Shown piece by piece: positions 1 through 7,562 of a stretch of 23,017 nucleotides of DNA. The position numbers and the translations under genes are program-made. Where the stretch lies: positions 1-23,017 of the forward strand of contig JBJOGJ010000036.1 in assembly GCA_046048295.1 (NCBI GenBank), read 5' to 3'. Source of the stretch: CBDCWA01 sp046048295 (lineage in GTDB: Bacteria > Pseudomonadota > Alphaproteobacteria > Rhizobiales > Hyphomicrobiaceae). Numbering within the stretch: the stretch's first letter is position 1; the number at the start of each line of letters is the position of its first letter. The notes beneath the pieces are model-generated. The model was not told where the DNA came from and did no database searches. It was given only the letters and a program-made list of their open reading frames with translations.

Positions 1-528
1 TATCTGTGCGACCCCGCACTCCGTGACCAGGTTCGCGCCCGCGGCGACGATCCAGACACTCTCCCCGAAACCTACGCCAAACTGATCAATGCGGCCATCG
101 CCGGTCGTCCCTCCGATATGACCGTCACCATGCACCTATGCCGCGGCAACTTCCAATCGACCTTTGTCGCAAGTGGCGGCTACGAACCGATCGCCGACAC
201 CCTATTCAACACCATTGGTGTGGACGGCTACTTCATGGAGTACGACACGGAACGCGCAGGCGGCTTCGAGCCATTGCGGTTCGTACCGAAGGGCAAGCAG
301 GTGATCCTCGGAATCGTCACCTCGAAGTCCGGAAAGCTGGAGACCAAGGACGCCCTGAAGCGGCGTATCGAGGAAGCAGCAAAGTTTATCGACATCGACC
401 AGTTGGGCCTGAGCCCGCAGTGCGGCTTCGCCTCCACGGAGGAGGGCAACCTCCTCGCCGAGGAAGAACAGTGGGCGAAGCTTCGTCTACTCGTCGAGGT
501 CGCTAACGAGGTCTGGGGCGGCGTCTGA
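1..528 (+). CDS. MetE-like cobalamin-independent methionine synthase, C-terminal part
   Basis: The frame is open from base 1, so the N-terminus lies outside the window; 175 residues remain. They match the C-terminal half of the short MetE-like (COG0620, methionine synthase II) proteins, which transfer a methyl group to a thiol such as homocysteine in the cytoplasm. The zinc-site pattern can be traced: HLC (H45 and C47 of the visible part), a glutamate in FMEYD (E80) and the cysteine of SPQCGFAS (C141). The ending EEGNLLAEEEQWAKLRLLVE is also typical of the family. The gene converges on the minus-strand oxidoreductase with only 6 bp between the stop codons. The true methyl donor and acceptor of short MetE-like proteins vary, so the exact substrate is uncertain. 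The family call is firm. Confidence 0.88.
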   Translation, partial: YLCDPALRDQVRARGDDPDTLPETYAKLINAAIAGRPSDMTVTMHLCRGNFQSTFVASGGYEPIADTLFNTIGVDGYFMEYDTERAGGFEPLRFVPKGKQVILGIVTSKSGKLETKDALKRRIEEAAKFIDIDQLGLSPQCGFASTEEGNLLAEEEQWAKLRLLVEVANEVWGGV

Positions 529-534
529 CGAGCG

Positions 535-1506
535 CTATCCCGCCGCTACTGCTACCGGGCGGCCCGTTGCCGCCGACAGTCCCATCGCCTCGATTACGGC
601 AGTGGAATGCACTGCGTCATCGACCGGTACAGGGAACGTCGCCAGACCGGACACCGCATCGGCAAACGCCTCGATCTCCGCGCGCTCCGCATCGACAGCC
701 TCGAGAACGAGTTCCTCCCGCTCGCCTTTCGCCGGCTGGTACACCAAGCGGCGCGCATCCTCGATCGCTATCCAGCCCTTGCTGCCGAATACCTGGAACC
801 TGTAATAATCGGCCGTCGCGCCGATTGCTGTCAGTAGCCCGCTCTTCCCGGTCTCGGTCCTGAGCAGCACAGCCGTCGCATCCGCAAGCCGGTTGGGCGT
901 CGCACCGCTGTAACCTTGCGCATCGACCTCCCGGATCCGCCCCATCACCTCGATCATAAGGTACAGCATGTGATCCGCCAGAGCACCGGCCGGCGCATTC
1001 GCCGGGTCGCTCTGCCAGTCCCCCGCGGTCAGCTTGCCATAGCGGTTGACACAGAAGTTTCCCTCCGCATGAAGAATATCGCCGAGCATTCCGCTACCTA
1101 TCCGTCGGCGTAGCTCTGCGACATTCGGAAAGAAGCACCGGTTGTAACCGAGCGCCAGCAGCTTACCGGAGGCCATCGCAGCATCCCCCAGCGCTTTTCC
1201 GTCTGCCGCCGTGAGCGCCATCTGCTTGACCGCCAGAACTGGTTTGCCGGCCTTGAGAGCTCTCAGGGAATGCCCTGCATGGAGGTGCGCAGGCCCGCTC
1301 GACACGATCGCGTCGATACCATCGTCGCCGAGCATCTGATCAAGGTCGCTACCGAGAGCTATGCCCTTCTCCCGCGCAAAATCGGCTGAGCGCTCGGGCC
1401 TCGTCACAACCGCAGCCTTGAACCGGGCCTTGCTCGACTTCCCCTGTACCGACTCGACAAGACGGCGCCCCCAATTTCCAAGTCCGACGATCCCAAGCTC
1501 GATCAT
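535..1506 (-). CDS. Gfo/Idh/MocA family NAD(P)-dependent oxidoreductase
   Basis: This encodes 323 residues. An N-terminal Rossmann fold begins MIELGIVGLGNWG with the GxGNxG nucleotide-binding turn at residues 8-13, followed by the mixed alpha/beta C-terminal domain of the Gfo/Idh/MocA family. Members oxidise sugars, inositols or other polyols with NAD(P). The start was placed at 1506 because GGAGGG sits 4 nt upstream; the frame could extend to 1548 but has no ribosome-binding site there. The usual EKP motif reads VKQ (residues 93-95), which keeps the lysine but loses the glutamate and proline. A D-H pair is present in GALADHMLYL. The gene is divergent from the MFS transporter across a 255-bp spacer that carries a perfect palindrome. 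The substrate is unknown. Confidence 0.85.
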   Translation of the reverse strand: MIELGIVGLGNWGRRLVESVQGKSSKARFKAAVVTRPERSADFAREKGIALGSDLDQMLGDDGIDAIVSSGPAHLHAGHSLRALKAGKPVLAVKQMALTAADGKALGDAAMASGKLLALGYNRCFFPNVAELRRRIGSGMLGDILHAEGNFCVNRYGKLTAGDWQSDPANAPAGALADHMLYLMIEVMGRIREVDAQGYSGATPNRLADATAVLLRTETGKSGLLTAIGATADYYRFQVFGSKGWIAIEDARRLVYQPAKGEREELVLEAVDAERAEIEAFADAVSGLATFPVPVDDAVHSTAVIEAMGLSAATGRPVAVAAG

Positions 1507-1628
1507 GGTACCCTCCGGCGATCTGTTGCCGGATAGACCAAACCACATCCCGGCCCACCCGGCCAGCCACCATTGGACAACCCTGCGGCCTTCGGCTACC
1601 CCCTCCTCTTACCGGCTAAACATTTACG

Positions 1629-1647
1629 TACATCCACGCTGGATGTA
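1629..1647. promoter_or_regulatory. Operator-like palindrome between divergent genes
   Basis: TACATCCA and TGGATGTA form perfect 8-bp arms around CGC. The site lies in the 255-bp gap between the oppositely oriented oxidoreductase (start 1506) and MFS gene (start 1762), where a shared regulator would bind. Size and symmetry suit a dimeric repressor of the GntR or LacI type, but the protein is not encoded in this window. Confidence 0.4.
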
Positions 1648-1761
1648 GTCTGGCAGCCGTTGGGCCAGCATTGGCCTACAATCGCCCTGGCGGCATCTCC
1701 CGCTCGTGTCGGCACTCCACAATCCAAGGCGCCCCCGCGCCTCTTTACCGGAATCACGCTC

Positions 1762-3027
1762 ATGGCTTTGTCTGCTTCGTTCGATGCGGTCCGGCAGACC
1801 CTGGGCATTACCAACTTCCGCAACTACATGGTCGGCAACTTTGCCTCCCAGCTCGCCATGTGGATCCAACGCGTGGCGCTCCAATGGCTGACCTGGGAGC
1901 TCACCAAGGACCCGAAGTGGCTCGGCATCGTCGCCTTCGCCGACTTCTTCCCCAACGTAATTCTGGCCCCCATCGCCGGCGCTCTTGCCGACCGCGTCGA
2001 CCATCTGCGCACCCTCCGTTTCTACATTGGGCTCTCCGCCGGCATTTCCGCCGTCATCGCCATCCTCACTCTTTCCGGCGCCATGACCATCGGGTTGCTG
2101 GTTTTCCTCGTGCTCTGCAACGGCATCGTCATGGCCTTCAGCTATCCGGTGCGTCTTTCGATGATCCCCTCGCTCGTCGAACGTGAGCGCCTGACATCCG
2201 CGATCGGCGTCAGCTCCATGGGCTTCAATATCGCACGCGTATCGGGCCCCGCGCTCGCCGGATTGCTGATCTGGATCTGGGGGGTCGGCCCGGCCATCGT
2301 CGTCACCGTCCTCGCCGACATCGTGTTTGTCGTGGCACTGTTCTACGTCACCATCGTTTCGACGGAACGCCGCCGTAAATCCCGGCCGCTCGACGAGTTG
2401 CCCGGTGAGATCATCGAGGGCTTCCGCTACGCTGCCAGTCATCCTGGCATCGCCCCATTGCTGGCCATCCTGATATCCACCTCAATTCTCGCCCGCCCCT
2501 TCATCGACCTCCTCGCCGGCTTCTCGGACAACGTCTTCGGCCAGGGATCCAGCGGCTTGGCAATGCTCACTGCAATGATCGGCATCGGCGCGTTCGCCGG
2601 CAGCGTCGCCATGGCGAGCCAGAGCGGCATAGAAGGCCTCACAAAGCGAATGATCCGCATGATGCTTCTGCTGATCGTTGCGGTCATCGGCTTCGCCGCC
2701 ACCGATGTCTTCGTCATCGCACTCGCCTGTGCCGTCGTCGCCGGCTACGGCGTCGTGACCGTCGGCGTCACCGAGCAGACGCTGCTTCAGGCTTCGGTCG
2801 ATAGCAACATGCGCGGCCGCGTAATGAGCTTCTACTCGCTCATTGCCCGTGGATGTCCCGCCATTGGCGCCCTGCTGATGGGATTTCTCGCTGCCTACCT
2901 GGGCTTGCGCCTCCCAGTTGCCCTGGGTGCAATGTCCTGCATCGGCGTCTGGTATTGGGCCTACCGCAACCAGGATCGCCTCGCTGCTGCCCTCGAGCAT
3001 CAGGCCCCTCCCGGCAAATCGCCCTGA
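1762..3027 (+). CDS. MFS transporter (MFS_3 / enterobactin-exporter-like group)
   Basis: The protein has 421 residues from ATG 1762 and about twelve hydrophobic segments. The N-terminus NFRNYMVGNFASQLAMWIQRVA and the loop GALADRVDHLRTLRF between helices 2 and 3 (motif A type, GxxxDR) are characteristic of the MFS_3 subgroup, whose members mostly export small molecules across the inner membrane. The frame is open back to 1573, but the 63 extra residues are not transporter-like and the family normally begins close to the NFRNY segment, so 1762 was chosen; its ribosome-binding site is weak (CCGGA). It is divergent from the oxidoreductase and is followed by the dioxygenase after 99 bp. The substrate cannot be inferred; export of a metabolite of the neighbouring pathway is possible. 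Confidence 0.85.
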   Translation: MALSASFDAVRQTLGITNFRNYMVGNFASQLAMWIQRVALQWLTWELTKDPKWLGIVAFADFFPNVILAPIAGALADRVDHLRTLRFYIGLSAGISAVIAILTLSGAMTIGLLVFLVLCNGIVMAFSYPVRLSMIPSLVERERLTSAIGVSSMGFNIARVSGPALAGLLIWIWGVGPAIVVTVLADIVFVVALFYVTIVSTERRRKSRPLDELPGEIIEGFRYAASHPGIAPLLAILISTSILARPFIDLLAGFSDNVFGQGSSGLAMLTAMIGIGAFAGSVAMASQSGIEGLTKRMIRMMLLLIVAVIGFAATDVFVIALACAVVAGYGVVTVGVTEQTLLQASVDSNMRGRVMSFYSLIARGCPAIGALLMGFLAAYLGLRLPVALGAMSCIGVWYWAYRNQDRLAAALEHQAPPGKSP

Positions 3028-3045
3028 GGCCGCCGCACCTCACGA

Positions 3046-3074
3046 TTGACGCTCCACCCCTGACGCTCTTATCC
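3046..3074 (+). promoter_or_regulatory. Probable sigma-70 promoter for the dioxygenase gene
   Basis: TTGACG (3046-3051), a 17-bp spacer and TTATCC (3069-3074) form a good housekeeping-type promoter. The predicted transcription start is near 3081. The 8-mer TGACGCTC occurs at 3047-3054 and again at 3061-3068. A small palindrome, TCAAG-AACAA-CTTGA, covers 3081-3095 right at the predicted start. A GGAGAAA ribosome-binding site precedes the ATG at 3127. Confidence 0.5.
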
Positions 3075-3126
3075 TCCCTGTCAAGAACAACTTGATGCAG
3101 GCCGCGCCTGGACGGAGAAACGCCCA

Positions 3127-4020
3127 ATGTCAGCCGATACGACCCACTCCACGCCGCAATCGCAAAACATTGAGATCAAGCCGTTATCCGAAGCGATGGG
3201 CGCCGAGGTCATTGGTGCCGACGCCGCCCGGCTCGACGATGGTGACTTCGCCCGCATCCGGGACGCACTACACGACAGTGGCATGCTCGTCATTCGTGGC
3301 CAGGGCCTGTCGCCTGCCGATCAGACTGACTTCACCCGCCGATGGGGTGAGATCCAATACCACATCAACAGCGAGCACATGATGCCGGGGCAGCCCGAAG
3401 TACTGATCCTGTCCACCGAGATCGACGATAACGGCAATAACGTCGGCATTCCCGACGCTGGCAGCGACTGGCACTCCGACCACTCCTACGTCGACTTCCC
3501 AACCGCTTACACGATCCTGCAATCGGTGATTGTTCCTGACGTCGGCGGCGATACCGAGTGGACGAATATGACAAAAGCCTATGAGACGCTGAGCGACGAC
3601 ATGAAGGCGCGCATCGAGGGATTGATCGGCATTCACACGTTCAACCGCACGCGCAATCCTCGCCTCGTTCAGAAATCCCGCCATAGGAACCAAGCCGAAT
3701 ACTACGCCGAAAGATCCCCACCGGACGCCTATCACCCCATAGCCCGCACTCATCCGGCTACAGGCAGGAAGGCGCTCTTCATTTCCCCGCGCTTCACCAT
3801 CGGCATCAAGGATATGGACGATGCCGAGGCCCAGCCCCTGCTCGACGAGTTGTTTGCACACATTGCCAACCGCGACTTCGTTTACCACCACAATTGGAAG
3901 CCTGGTGACCTCGTCATGTGGGACAACCGCCAGACGCTGCATCTGGCGCTCGGTGGCGTGAAACTTCCCCACGTACGCCGCATGCACCGCTCGACTGTGA
4001 AGGGCGAGCGTCCCTTCTAG
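3127..4020 (+). CDS. TauD/TfdA family Fe(II)/2-oxoglutarate-dependent dioxygenase
   Basis: This encodes 297 residues, the usual length for the family. The enzyme should couple 2-oxoglutarate decarboxylation to hydroxylation of a small, often acidic substrate in the cytoplasm; relatives act on taurine, alkylsulfonates and phenoxyacetates. The iron triad is visible as H116 and D118 (in SDWHSDHSY) and H272 (in DNRQTLHLAL). The C-terminal arginine that holds 2-oxoglutarate is probably in PHVRRMHRS (R284-R288). The N-terminal LSEAMGAEVIGAD is the common opening of the family. Similar dioxygenases open detoxification or carbon and sulfur acquisition routes, and this one sits just upstream of a carboxylate uptake system, which suggests a joint role. 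The substrate is unknown; taurine is not specifically supported. Confidence 0.92.
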   Translation: MSADTTHSTPQSQNIEIKPLSEAMGAEVIGADAARLDDGDFARIRDALHDSGMLVIRGQGLSPADQTDFTRRWGEIQYHINSEHMMPGQPEVLILSTEIDDNGNNVGIPDAGSDWHSDHSYVDFPTAYTILQSVIVPDVGGDTEWTNMTKAYETLSDDMKARIEGLIGIHTFNRTRNPRLVQKSRHRNQAEYYAERSPPDAYHPIARTHPATGRKALFISPRFTIGIKDMDDAEAQPLLDELFAHIANRDFVYHHNWKPGDLVMWDNRQTLHLALGGVKLPHVRRMHRSTVKGERPF

Positions 4021-4066
4021 GGCATCACCATGCTCACGAGAGGTTCTGCACCTTCACACCGGTGAC

Positions 4067-4095
4067 TTGCGCCGGTTTCCCGTTCTCGGCTAGTC
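4067..4095 (+). promoter_or_regulatory. Weak candidate promoter for tctA
   Basis: TTGCGC (4067-4072), 17 bp, then CTAGTC (4090-4095) lie in the 151-bp gap before tctA. The -35 is acceptable and the -10 is weak. A short ACCGG/CCGGT inverted repeat overlaps the -35 region. Confidence 0.25.
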
Positions 4096-4171
4096 TCCGC
4101 AAAACCGCGCGGTCCCCGGGTGAATTACTCCGTGGCACAGAATGAGCACGCGGTGAATCGGGAGGGAAGAC

Positions 4172-5674
4172 ATGAGTATGGTGGACGCCTCAATCCAGGG
4201 GCTGTTGGGCATCCTGCATTGGAAAGCCTTCCTGCTCATGATCACAGGCATCATTATCAGTTCGACGCTGGTCGCCATGCCCGGCATTGGCAGCAAGACG
4301 GCCATTGCTCTTCTCCTGCCCTTTGCATTCACGCTGAACAAGTACGAAGCCGTGGCCCTCATCATGAGCATCTGGGCCGTCTCCAACACAGCCAACTCGA
4401 TTACCTCGATCCTGTTTTCCGTCCCGGGAGGTGGCGGCTCGCAGGCCACGATCCTGGACGGCTACCCAATGGCCAAGAATGGTGAGGCAGCCCGGGCACT
4501 TGCCGCCGCGTTCACCGCTTCTGCCATAGGTGGCGTCTTCGGCGCCTTTGTTCTCCTCCTCGCCATTCCTGTCCTGCAGCCGCTCGTACTCCTCCTCGGT
4601 CCACCCGAGTTCTTCATGTTCGTAATGGTCGGCGTGGCCATGGTCGGAGCGCTGAGCGGCAAGGCCCCTATCAAGGGTGTCATCGCTGGCGCCTTCGGTC
4701 TCGCCATCTCGATGATCGGCGTTCACTCACTCACCGGTGTCGACCGCCTGACGTTCGATCAATTGCACCTTATGGATGGCATCAAACTCGTTCCGTTGAC
4801 CATCGGCCTCTTCGCCATCCCCGAGATGATCTATATGGCCGCCAAGGGTACCAGCATCTCCTCGATGCCGCTTGGCGATCTCAGCAAAGGCCGCTGGCAA
4901 GGTGTGAAGGACGCTTTCCGGCACTGGTGGCTGGTCATACGCTGCAGTTTCATCGGCGTCTGGGTCGGCATCCTTCCAGGCCTCGGATCGGGCGTTACCG
5001 ACTGGTTCGCCTATGGCCATGCCAAACAGACCGAGAAGGGCGCGCGTGAAACCTTCGGTACCGGCGACGTGCGCGGCGTGATCGCAGTGGATGCAGCCAC
5101 TAACGCCGGCGCCGGCGGCGCGCTCATCCCGACCCTCGCCTTCGGCATTCCGGGTTCCAGCACATTGGCGTTGATTTTCGGCGGCCTCCTGATTGTCGGG
5201 ATTCAGCCCGGCAAGGATATGCTCACCAAGGATCTCGACATCACCTTCTCCATGATCTGGCTGCTGATAATTGGCTCGGTCCTCACCACTCTCGTCTGCC
5301 TTGCCGCGACCCGACAGCTCGCCATGGCAACGCGCCTCCGCCCGACTATCCTGATCCCCCTCATCCTCGTGATGTCCGGAGTTGGCGCCTTTGCCGCCGC
5401 AGGCCGCTACGAAGACATCCTGATCATGCTCGCATTCGGCACGCTCGGCCACTTCATGCGCGCCGCCGGCTGGCCGCGTCCCCCGATGCTTCTGGGTCTT
5501 GTTCTGGGTCCGATCGCCGAGCGTCACCTGTGGACTTCGGTGCAGCTCTACGGGGCGAGCTTCCTGCTTCGCCCGGGTGTGATCATCATCTTCTTGATCC
5601 TTATCTTGAGCGTGCTCTGGCCGATGTTGCAGGATTGGCGTCACCAGCGCCGAATGGCCGCTGAGGAGGCTTGA
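4172..5674 (+). CDS. tctA: Tripartite tricarboxylate transporter large permease TctA
   Basis: This encodes 500 residues, the standard TctA length, with about twelve hydrophobic segments. It is the channel subunit of a secondary transporter that brings carboxylates such as citrate or aromatic acids across the inner membrane when loaded by the periplasmic binding protein. Family motifs seen include LVAMPGIGSKTAIALLLPFA near residue 30, FSVPGGGGSQATILDGYP near residue 85, VGILPGLGSG near residue 265 and LAFGIPGSSTLALIFGG near residue 325. GGGAGGG precedes the ATG at 4172; a second ATG at 4178 is possible. The stop lies 4 nt before tctB, so the two are co-translated. Substrate specificity rests with the binding protein and is not known. 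Confidence 0.95.
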   Translation: MSMVDASIQGLLGILHWKAFLLMITGIIISSTLVAMPGIGSKTAIALLLPFAFTLNKYEAVALIMSIWAVSNTANSITSILFSVPGGGGSQATILDGYPMAKNGEAARALAAAFTASAIGGVFGAFVLLLAIPVLQPLVLLLGPPEFFMFVMVGVAMVGALSGKAPIKGVIAGAFGLAISMIGVHSLTGVDRLTFDQLHLMDGIKLVPLTIGLFAIPEMIYMAAKGTSISSMPLGDLSKGRWQGVKDAFRHWWLVIRCSFIGVWVGILPGLGSGVTDWFAYGHAKQTEKGARETFGTGDVRGVIAVDAATNAGAGGALIPTLAFGIPGSSTLALIFGGLLIVGIQPGKDMLTKDLDITFSMIWLLIIGSVLTTLVCLAATRQLAMATRLRPTILIPLILVMSGVGAFAAAGRYEDILIMLAFGTLGHFMRAAGWPRPPMLLGLVLGPIAERHLWTSVQLYGASFLLRPGVIIIFLILILSVLWPMLQDWRHQRRMAAEEA

Positions 5675-5678
5675 TCAA

Positions 5679-6167
5679 ATGGGCATCACCTTTCGCACCA
5701 GGAGCCTGCTCACGCTGGCCTTCATCGGCTTCTTCGCCTATGTCGCCTATGAAACGTGGAATATGGAGCTGCAGGCACGTCTCTTCCCTCTCGGCGTCAG
5801 CTTCGTCGCCCTCGCCTTCCTCCTTGGACTGCTCATCAGCGAAATGCGCCCGAGCGGCCGCGCTGACGACAATGACACAGGGATGGACCTTGCGTTCTCC
5901 GAGGAGGAATCTTCCGTCGAAGGCCGCTGGCGCACCGCCGAAATGTTTGCCTGGATCTACGGCTTTGCCGCAATGTTGTATCTGCTGGGCTTCTTTATCG
6001 CCATACCGCTTACGGTATTCCTCTATCTCGTTCGCCAGCGCGAGAAGCTGGCGTTGATTCTCCTCTTGCCGCTCGCAACAGGTCTCTCGGTATGGTGGCT
6101 GTTCGACTACCTGATTACCGTGCCGTTCCCACCGGGAGCGATTTTCGAATGGCTCGGCTGGATCTAG
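5679..6167 (+). CDS. tctB: Tripartite tricarboxylate transporter small permease TctB
   Basis: The protein has 162 residues and four hydrophobic segments: near residues 9-26 and 35-54, then after an acidic cytoplasmic loop (57-88) two more blocks at about 90-118 and 124-150. Short four-helix proteins directly behind tctA are the TctB subunits, poorly conserved in sequence but constant in layout. The GAGGAGG ribosome-binding site lies inside the last codons of tctA and the intergenic gap is 4 nt, so translation is probably coupled. It would form the membrane complex with TctA. The identification relies on topology and position as well as sequence. Confidence 0.88.
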   Translation: MGITFRTRSLLTLAFIGFFAYVAYETWNMELQARLFPLGVSFVALAFLLGLLISEMRPSGRADDNDTGMDLAFSEEESSVEGRWRTAEMFAWIYGFAAMLYLLGFFIAIPLTVFLYLVRQREKLALILLLPLATGLSVWWLFDYLITVPFPPGAIFEWLGWI

Positions 6168-6192
6168 CCGTCCCGCCGCTGCACCTTCAGCA

Positions 6193-6206
6193 ATCATCCT
6201 GATGAT
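6193..6206. promoter_or_regulatory. Small palindrome upstream of tctC
   Basis: ATCATC and GATGAT form 6-bp arms around CT, 25 bp after the tctB stop and 25 bp before the candidate tctC -35 box. It could be an operator, or a weak RNA stem between tctB and tctC. Confidence 0.25.
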
Positions 6207-6231
6207 GACGGGTCGGTCAGGCAGTCACTGG

Positions 6232-6260
6232 TTGTCGTCCCGTGTCTGTTTCGCTAATTT
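6232..6260 (+). promoter_or_regulatory. Candidate internal promoter for tctC
   Basis: TTGTCG (6232-6237), a 17-bp spacer and TAATTT (6255-6260) fall in the unusually long 173-bp gap before tctC. A separate promoter would let the periplasmic binding protein be made in excess of the membrane subunits, as binding-protein transporters require. Confidence 0.35.
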
Positions 6261-6340
6261 CACCAATGTCTGTGACGGGAGCCGTTCAGAACCGCCACAC
6301 GGTCAACTTTGCAAACGAATGAACAATCGGGAGGACATCA

Positions 6341-7369
6341 ATGCCCAACTTCACCAGGACAATCCGCGCGCTCGCCCTCGCCGCGGCAGCAGGCGCCGTG
6401 GTGCCGCTCATCCCGGTTTCGCCCGCAACCGCCGCTGAGCCGAGCTGGAAGGGCAAGGTACTCTCCATCTATATTCGCTCGGGTGCTGGCGGCGGCTACG
6501 ACTACTACGGTCGTCTCGTCGGCCGCCACATGCAGAAACACCTCGACGGCAATCCCACCATCCGCATCATCAACATGCCGGGTGCGGGTGGCATCGTTGC
6601 TGCCAACTTCCTCATGACCCGCGCGAAGAAGGACGGCACCGACATTGCCGTACTCTCGCGCGCACTGACGATCGCCCAGCTCCTGAAGGCCAAGGGCGTC
6701 CAGTACGATGCCGGCAAGTTGACCGCGATCGGCTCGCCCGCCGGTGAGACCTGGGTCTGGGTCGTAAGAGGCGACCATCCGGTAAAGAGCCTGTCGGCCC
6801 TCCGCAAATGGAAAGGCGACCCCCTCAAATTCTCAGGAACCGGCAAGGGCGCCGCCTCTTACCAGCGCGTCAAGATGCTCGAATTCGACGGCTACCCGGT
6901 TTCCGTCATCACCGGCTATTCCGGCACCGAGGAGAAGAACTTGGCAGTCGCTCGCGGCGAAGTTCAGGCGACCAGCGGCAGCTATGAATCGATGCGTGCT
7001 TTCATCAGGGATCAGAAGCTCACCATCGTCGGCCGCATGGGCAACCACGAGGAAACGCGACACGCCGAAAGCGCCCGCGACATTGCCACGCCAAAGGGCC
7101 GTCCAATGATCCTGTTCGCCGAGGCACCCGAAGTTGCAGCACGCCCGTTCTTCGGGCCGCCTGACCTGAAACCAGAGGTGACCAAGGCCCTGCGCACGGC
7201 TTTCACAAAGGCGATGCAGGATCCCGCCCTCATCGCCGAGGCCGCCAAGGCTAACAAGACGCTGAGCTATACATCAGCCGAAGACCTCGAGGCGATCATC
7301 AAGGAGACGCTGGCCGCACCTGCTGAGATCGTCGAAGCGTTCAAGGCAATGGGTGGCGGAAGCGAATAA
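6341..7369 (+). CDS. tctC: Tripartite tricarboxylate transporter substrate-binding protein (TctC / Bug family)
   Basis: This encodes 342 residues. The first 32 form a Sec signal peptide (basic MPNFTRTIR, a hydrophobic Ala-rich core, cleavage near PATAA-EPSW). The mature part shows Bug-family landmarks: IRSGAGGGYDYYGRLVGRHM, INMPGAGGIVAANFLM and a ligand-binding stretch FSGTGKGAASYQRVKML. The protein captures a carboxylated solute in the periplasm and delivers it to TctAB. A GGGAGGA ribosome-binding site precedes ATG 6341. The order tctA-tctB-tctC with a separate promoter and a strong hairpin after the stop suggests an independent, well-expressed unit. The subgroup differs from citrate-type TctC proteins, so citrate should not be assumed. 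Confidence 0.92.
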   Translation: MPNFTRTIRALALAAAAGAVVPLIPVSPATAAEPSWKGKVLSIYIRSGAGGGYDYYGRLVGRHMQKHLDGNPTIRIINMPGAGGIVAANFLMTRAKKDGTDIAVLSRALTIAQLLKAKGVQYDAGKLTAIGSPAGETWVWVVRGDHPVKSLSALRKWKGDPLKFSGTGKGAASYQRVKMLEFDGYPVSVITGYSGTEEKNLAVARGEVQATSGSYESMRAFIRDQKLTIVGRMGNHEETRHAESARDIATPKGRPMILFAEAPEVAARPFFGPPDLKPEVTKALRTAFTKAMQDPALIAEAAKANKTLSYTSAEDLEAIIKETLAAPAEIVEAFKAMGGGSE

Positions 7370-7382
7370 CAAGCCAGAACGG

Positions 7383-7421
7383 GCCTGGAGCGGTTCCGCA
7401 AAAAGCGGAACCGCTCCAGGC
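7383..7421. terminator. Perfect 17-bp hairpin after tctC
   Basis: The arm at 7383-7399 (starting GCCTGGAGCGG) is the exact reverse complement of 7405-7421; the loop is AAAAA. It begins 13 bp after the tctC stop. No T-run follows on either strand, so it may be an intrinsic terminator of the weak-tail type, an mRNA-end stabiliser, or a dispersed palindromic repeat. Confidence 0.6.
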
Positions 7422-7562
7422 TCAACCTCACCAAGGCGCGCCTAGTTCGATGTTGACGCCGAGGGAGCGCCTGTTCCCGGCTCGATCAAGGCATACCCCC
7501 GAATCGATCGCAGCTTGGAGCAGCTAAATTTCCGAACTGGGGCAGGCTGAATAGTGGGAGGC

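Noticed and set aside
1624..2442. Long minus-strand open frame (272 codons) across the MFS gene start
   Set aside because: Its product is Asp/Gly/Glu/His-rich and lacks hydrophobic cores, as expected of the complement of a GC-rich membrane-protein gene. The MFS frame has clear family motifs.
4727..5644. 305-codon minus-strand frame opposite tctA
   Set aside because: Composition is charged and low in hydrophobics, and it mirrors tctA codons. tctA carries all TctA motifs.
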